Shown here: piece after piece, positions 59,401 to 64,000 of the stretch | Position numbering within the stretch: position 1 is the stretch's first letter | How the letters are laid out: the number at the start of each line of letters is the position of its first letter | NCBI GenBank assembly: GCA_026874595.1 | Contig: CM049316.1 | Location: forward strand, 9,228,839-9,292,838 | Source: Sipunculus nudus | Lineage: Eukaryota > Annelida > Sipuncula > Golfingiida > Sipunculidae | Length of the DNA: 64,000 bases | Direction: 5' to 3' | Notes under the pieces: model-generated | Database searches by the model: none | The model's input: the letters and a program-made list of their open reading frames with translations, nothing else | What the model was told of the DNA's origin: nothing | Program-made: the position numbers and the translations under genes

Positions 59401-62229
59401 AAATGCAAGGGTTTAACGTACAGTGAGACAAATTAAATATAATAATATTAAGTATTTTTACTCCCCAGCAAACCCAACTAAAATAAGATCTTGAAGGATT
59501 AAAGTGTGCAAATTTAGTGGAGGTTTTGCTAATTTACTTTATGAGCTGCATTTCCCTGTGCTAGGTTAACCTGTAGTGTGGACTATGAGTGTAAGAAAAC
59601 TTGGTTACTTGGTGTGCCCTGTTACCTGAGATCATGCTTCTTACTCTGTTCATAATATTTAACCCCAACCCCCATGATTAAACTGGGTCTTAATGTAAAG
59701 GCTTTATCATTATATTACAAAGTTCACAGTATTAAATTTATTATTTTTAGGTACACAAATAAAAAGTTGCTCTTTAAAGTGAGTCATTTTAGTTTACACT
59801 GAAAATGTGTGAAGATATTTTGTGATTATAGGATTGGTGTCAAAGTGATTGGCTCCACCTGTAGTAAGCAAACATTGATCAAGTGACCAGTGTACATTTA
59901 TATTATATATTATAGTCCCCATGGCTGTAGAAAACCATGGGGGTGTCACACTGGCAGGATTTACAAGAGAAGTCAGATCTGACCTTGACCGTGCTGGTGT
60001 GTTGACAAATACCTGACGCCAAGATTTACATTCCACTGAGGGACTTAAACTTGTACAAGTTCATACCAATGTCAGTGACTGCAGGTTTTGTAAAATATCA
60101 GACCCTTTCTTCGTTTTCTTTTTCATAGTATTACACAGTTCTCTCAGCACTTCTGTTTTGATTATATATGTTAATTCATAGAGGAAAGCTTCATGTAAAC
60201 AGCTCATCTCTCTCATGTTTTCATCTCTTCACTCACACCTTGATTAATTAACAAGAAATGTATATTTCTATTTTCAGTATTGATTATTTTATCAAATTAT
60301 CTGCCTAGATTAGCAGATGTCTTTGTTTCATTTGAAAAGTAAGTGAAATAGTAACAGTCTAAAAGTGAAATAATATTGAGAAATATTACTAGTACATTAA
60401 AGGGACCCAGTCACCTATTTGACCTGTATAAACTATAGAGGTAATCCCTTGGAGCTTTTATAAAAAAAAGGCCATAAAATGTGGATATCACGGCACACAG
60501 GCTGCTTGTTTTGATTACATCCATGTGTTTATAATATGTTGGGGCTGCCTATATAATATAAATTCAACAAGGGCATATGGTAGAAAGTCTAATAAGCAAG
60601 AGCTTTGCATATGGCGTTTTACAACAAGTCACCTTTCTCAAGGGACCTTGTGTAACCTACCAACTGTGGTTACATGTTTTTCCTGTTTGTCAACATTGTA
60701 TTGTTTACAAACATGTTGTAGATAAACACGTTCTTTTGTCCTTCACAAAGGCTTAATAAGAACTTTTCACAACCAAAATTACCCTTATATCATTATTATA
60801 TACACAGAGGAAGCCAGAAATCACATAAATTGTTTTTCAAAAGGTAGGTGAATAAGCACCTTAAAATAATGTCTGAAGATGGTAGCATTGGTTTTGCTAA
60901 GCAGACTGGGTATATGAAAAGCTGCAGGTGGTATTAGATTCACTTTTTGCACCTTTTAAAAAAATATGACAATTTAATAATCCAATAAATCATTCAGTGT
61001 TTGTTTAAATTGATTCTTGTGTAATTTCTTAACACATGCTCTAAATATGCCGTACACAATTGTATTTGAACATATAATGAGATATTTTAATTTCATATAT
61101 CTACCTGAATTTACTACCAAGTTGAGAATTTATTGTGTTTAGTGACAGAAAATGATTAGAGTTATATGACCTTTGCAAGTTTTAATTTGAAAATTCCTTA
61201 ATCAGCCACAGATTTATACATACACCTGGACTTGCAGAGATAAAACCATTAATGGCCAAAAGTATATCCACATTTTAATACAGTAAAGTAACTTTGGAAG
61301 TGGTTGCATTTAGCGAAACTGTAAGCTTGAGATAATCTCTTTGTATTGTATCCTTTATTGTGGAACATAGTAATATTTAAATTGCATTTGTGTATGCATT
61401 GAAGAAATTTTCTCTGAATGGTTGTTTACATTTAATTACAATGCATCCTCAGGTCAAAATACTTTTGTGTCTGGTGAATATTTAATGGGGCTTGTATCCT
61501 TGAGTGACATTCTGTAAGTACACACATGTTTAGTAACTCATCGTGACTTTTAGGACTCTTATGTTACACTAGGATCATACAGATACCATTAAAACCCACA
61601 TCTTGAGTGGGACATCCAGGATAACAATTAGACCACACACAAAAAATAATTGTTCCACACATAATCACTTTCCTTTTTTTACTGATAAAAAAATGTTTTT
61701 GTTTTTTTTTATTGAATATCAGAGTACCTAGTCCCCAGTAATAATGTTACTAACTGCTTCCTTTCCGTAGTCCCTTCAAAGATTTATCATGAAAATGTAT
61801 TAAAATGCAAATTTTTAATCTATACACATAAAAGTAGTAACTATTTAATAAAATGAATAAAGTTTGTTCATTGTTGTTTATGTGCACCATCTTCAGAAAG
61901 TTTCATACATTCTGTCTTAACCATTAAATTTTCAAATAAAAGATGAATAAAATGTGTCAGGATTGTGGTCCCACAAATTTTATGGGTTTGCCTCACTGAG
62001 ATTTGTGCATCAAAAGCCTTGAGTAGAGAGATGCTATATTGTTTAGTATGGCCTGTGTGTCATGCATGTCGTGCTAAAAAGGGTAATAACACAAAGGAAT
62101 GTGACAGTTTTAGCTCTCACACTATGTTGTGTATTAAATTCTTTATGTTATTCCTCAGGGCTGTCTGTGGGTTGGCATAACTGGGCACCACTGTATTATG
62201 GTCAATTATTACAACATTATTACTTGGGA
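56491..62229. other. Region without supported genes
   Basis: AT-rich with short open frames only. A C tract at about 58926-58940 and TGACCTTGACC near 59979 are the distinctive items. If the candidate exon at 56380 is real, this would be its intron. Confidence 0.4.
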
Positions 62230-62465
62230 CTAGGGGCCTGGACAGCTTAGTGGTAAAATGCTTGGCTCTCTCCGATGGCAACCTGGGTTCGATCCCTGGC
62301 GTGGCTGTGAGAGTGGGCTGTAGTTGCCCGTCCAAGGCGGGTGGTTTTCTCTGGGTACACCTGTTTCCTCCACCCCTGCAGACTACTGAACGCCATCACC
62401 GGAGCCATAGACAGTGCCTAGATTAGTTATAATAACTATTTGTACAATCCATGTAAAATAAATAA
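62230..62465 (+). mobile_element. tRNA-derived SINE
   Basis: The tRNA-like head has box-A-like TTAGTGGTAAAATG at about 62247-62260 and a box B, GGTTCGATCCC, at 62286-62296 that fits the consensus. The body contains GGTGGTTTTCTCTGGGTACA followed by CCTGTTTCCTCC, a pattern reminiscent of the conserved central domain shared by some metazoan SINE superfamilies (this link is from memory and uncertain). The tail is AT-rich (AAAATAAATAAG). It differs from the SINE at 12.1 kb, so two families are present. Confidence 0.7.
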
Positions 62466-64000
62466 GTTTATATAACAAGTTTATATAACACGGTGAGTTG
62501 GTATTTTCATTCACTCTAGAAATATCTGCTTGGTCTTTAACCCTTTACTGTTTACAAGCCACTAAAGAGCACTCTAAATGGGCAACTAGAATGCCATGAT
62601 ATGTATAGATTCTTTCAGGACAAAAATATTGCATATTATTTCTAAGTTTCAATGATTTTCAATAATCTTCAGCAAACCCTCTTAGTGGCAACTGTTGAAA
62701 ATTTGATAAAGATCCATAAAAAGCTTGAAAAGATATGGCTGTTAGTGTAAATATAAATAGTGTCAGAATTTGTCAGAAATCTAAAATAAATGTAAACAGT
62801 AAAGGGTTAATATACAGTGGAACCTCCTTAATACAGACAATAACATGTCTTGGGATTTTGACCATAATACAGAGGTGTCCAAATCATGGAGGTTATACAC
62901 CATACAGTTCCTAATTTAGTCAGGGGCCTCCCATTATCTGAGGCCATTTCCCTACCACATGATCAGGACAGAAGATGTCCTGACATAGGAGAGTTATTGA
63001 ATATAAATCTCGGTATTTTACAATTTATTCCTGCCTGCGCATTTGTGCCAATCAGCTGTCATTGCTAAACATCTGCCCCTTACAACTGGAACAGCAAGTG
63101 AATGTGTTCGTACAGGTATAACAAGGTGGCCTCACATGTACCTCACAGACCCTCCAATAACATGTTGTGTGTTTGATGGCTGATTTTGGTTGTACAGGAT
63201 TTCTCCTGAAGTTGAAAGCAATTATAATAGAGAGGTGCCTGAATTAGAGGCTACATGTAAGTCCACAATTCACAGGACAGCCTTAGGTGTTCCTATTAGG
63301 TATAGATATCACATTCTACAGGACAGCCTTAGGTGTTCTTAATCACAAGGAGTGGGGGGGGAGGGGGGTTGTCTGTGACAATTCAGATGACAGCCTTAGG
63401 TGTTCCTAATAAGGGGTGTCACATTCCAGATGACAGCCTTAGGTGTTCCTAATAGGGTGTGTCACATTCCACAGGACTGCCCTTTGATGCAGATCTTTAC
63501 TGTATTCATGTACAAATCCAAAATGAAGGGATAGCTAGTGGCCATTTTCTGACAGTGAGTGGCCACTTCTACATCAATTTGTAAAAACACCCACAAGTAA
63601 TCCACTTTCGCTGAAAAAAAAAATGATAGGCTGGTGTATGAGTACTGTTGGTCTTTACTGCATCCAAAGTTTCATGATATTTTCTCTTTCTTTTTTGGTT
63701 AAGTGTACTATAATTAATTGCTTTATATGTTAAATATTATATATCAGACATAGCTGCCCTTAAGATATATAGCATTATACTGACAAAATATAAAAGCACA
63801 GAATCATATTTACACTGTATATAATCATGGTTAATATTGAATTGACACTATATTCCCCATAAAACCTGTAAAACCCACAAAACCCAGGTTTACTAAGAAA
63901 AAAATCCACTGGGCTGGGCTTAATGCTTAAAACCCAGGTTTGCCAAACCCTGTAAGGACAGCCTGTTCCATATGGGGGTGCCCCATGGCAGTCTCATGCA
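62466..64000. other. Right end of window, no supported gene
   Basis: Apart from the tandem repeat near 63.3 kb I see only short open frames and AT-rich sequence. A motif, AAAACCCAGGTTT, occurs near 63878 and 63930 as a pair. Confidence 0.35.
63262..63475. repeat. Short tandem repeat, ACAGCCTTAGGTGTTC unit, four copies
   Basis: ACAGCCTTAGGTGTTC occurs at about 63277, 63322, 63388 and 63430, followed each time by CTAAT or a variant and, in most copies, CACATTC. Unit length is about 43-66 bp because of insertions, including a G tract near 63354-63368. No ORF. Confidence 0.75.

Noticed and set aside
62247-62296. A functional tRNA gene
   Set aside because: Good box B but no full cloverleaf by eye; the head is followed directly by a SINE body and AT-rich tail.

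Overview
The window is a piece of an animal nuclear genome: AT-rich, with spliced genes that have small exons and kilobase introns, and with dense repeats. It contains no bacterial operon, CRISPR array or phage module. The two recognisable genes are conserved across animals. The repeat style (tRNA-headed SINEs, a DIRS-like retroelement, 40-60 bp minisatellites, long G tracts, TGACCTTGACC strings) suggests a marine invertebrate, most likely a lophotrochozoan such as a mollusc or brachiopod. That placement is inference; no marker gene settles it.

Layout. Positions 708-15136 (+ strand) carry the last four coding exons of ACSF3, the mitochondrial malonyl-CoA synthetase; its 5' half lies left of the window. 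The 12 kb intron between exons 1270-1389 and 13486-13602 is a repeat nest. It holds a broken DIRS-like tyrosine-recombinase retroelement (about 1560-5150), several copies of a composite interspersed repeat, a 1.4 kb element built of tandem units with GGTGGCGCCACC palindromes (7105-8543), a diverged 0.7 kb tandem duplication (about 8990-10300), a tRNA-derived SINE (about 12080-12410) and a 41-bp minisatellite (12530-12978). ACSF3 ends at an AATAAA signal near 15360.

Positions 15567-17065 hold a 50-bp minisatellite in two blocks, both preceded by the same roughly 105-bp flank. From about 17.1 to 21.1 kb I see no gene.

Positions 21.1-49.1 kb (- strand) hold a complete TENT4-type gene (non-canonical poly(A) polymerase, PAPD5/PAPD7/Trf4 family). 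Eleven coding exons join without a frame break into 719 codons plus stop. The start is supported by an in-frame upstream stop, and an NRF1-like site lies about 130 bp upstream. ACSF3 and TENT4 converge on the 15.4-21.1 kb interval. Nothing suggests a joint function: one acts in mitochondrial fatty-acid metabolism, the other in nuclear and cytoplasmic RNA tailing.

Positions 49.1-64.0 kb are mostly non-coding. The exceptions are one candidate exon (56380-56490, +) with weak likeness to the loop-D region of Cys-loop receptors, a second tRNA-derived SINE (about 62230-62465) and a short tandem repeat near 63.3 kb. I found no clearly new multi-gene system. The most unusual signals are the perfect 58-bp inverted repeat beside a heavily mutated DIRS coding region, the regularly spaced palindromes at 7.1-8.5 kb, and the duplicated minisatellite whose units carry an AG|GTAA junction.
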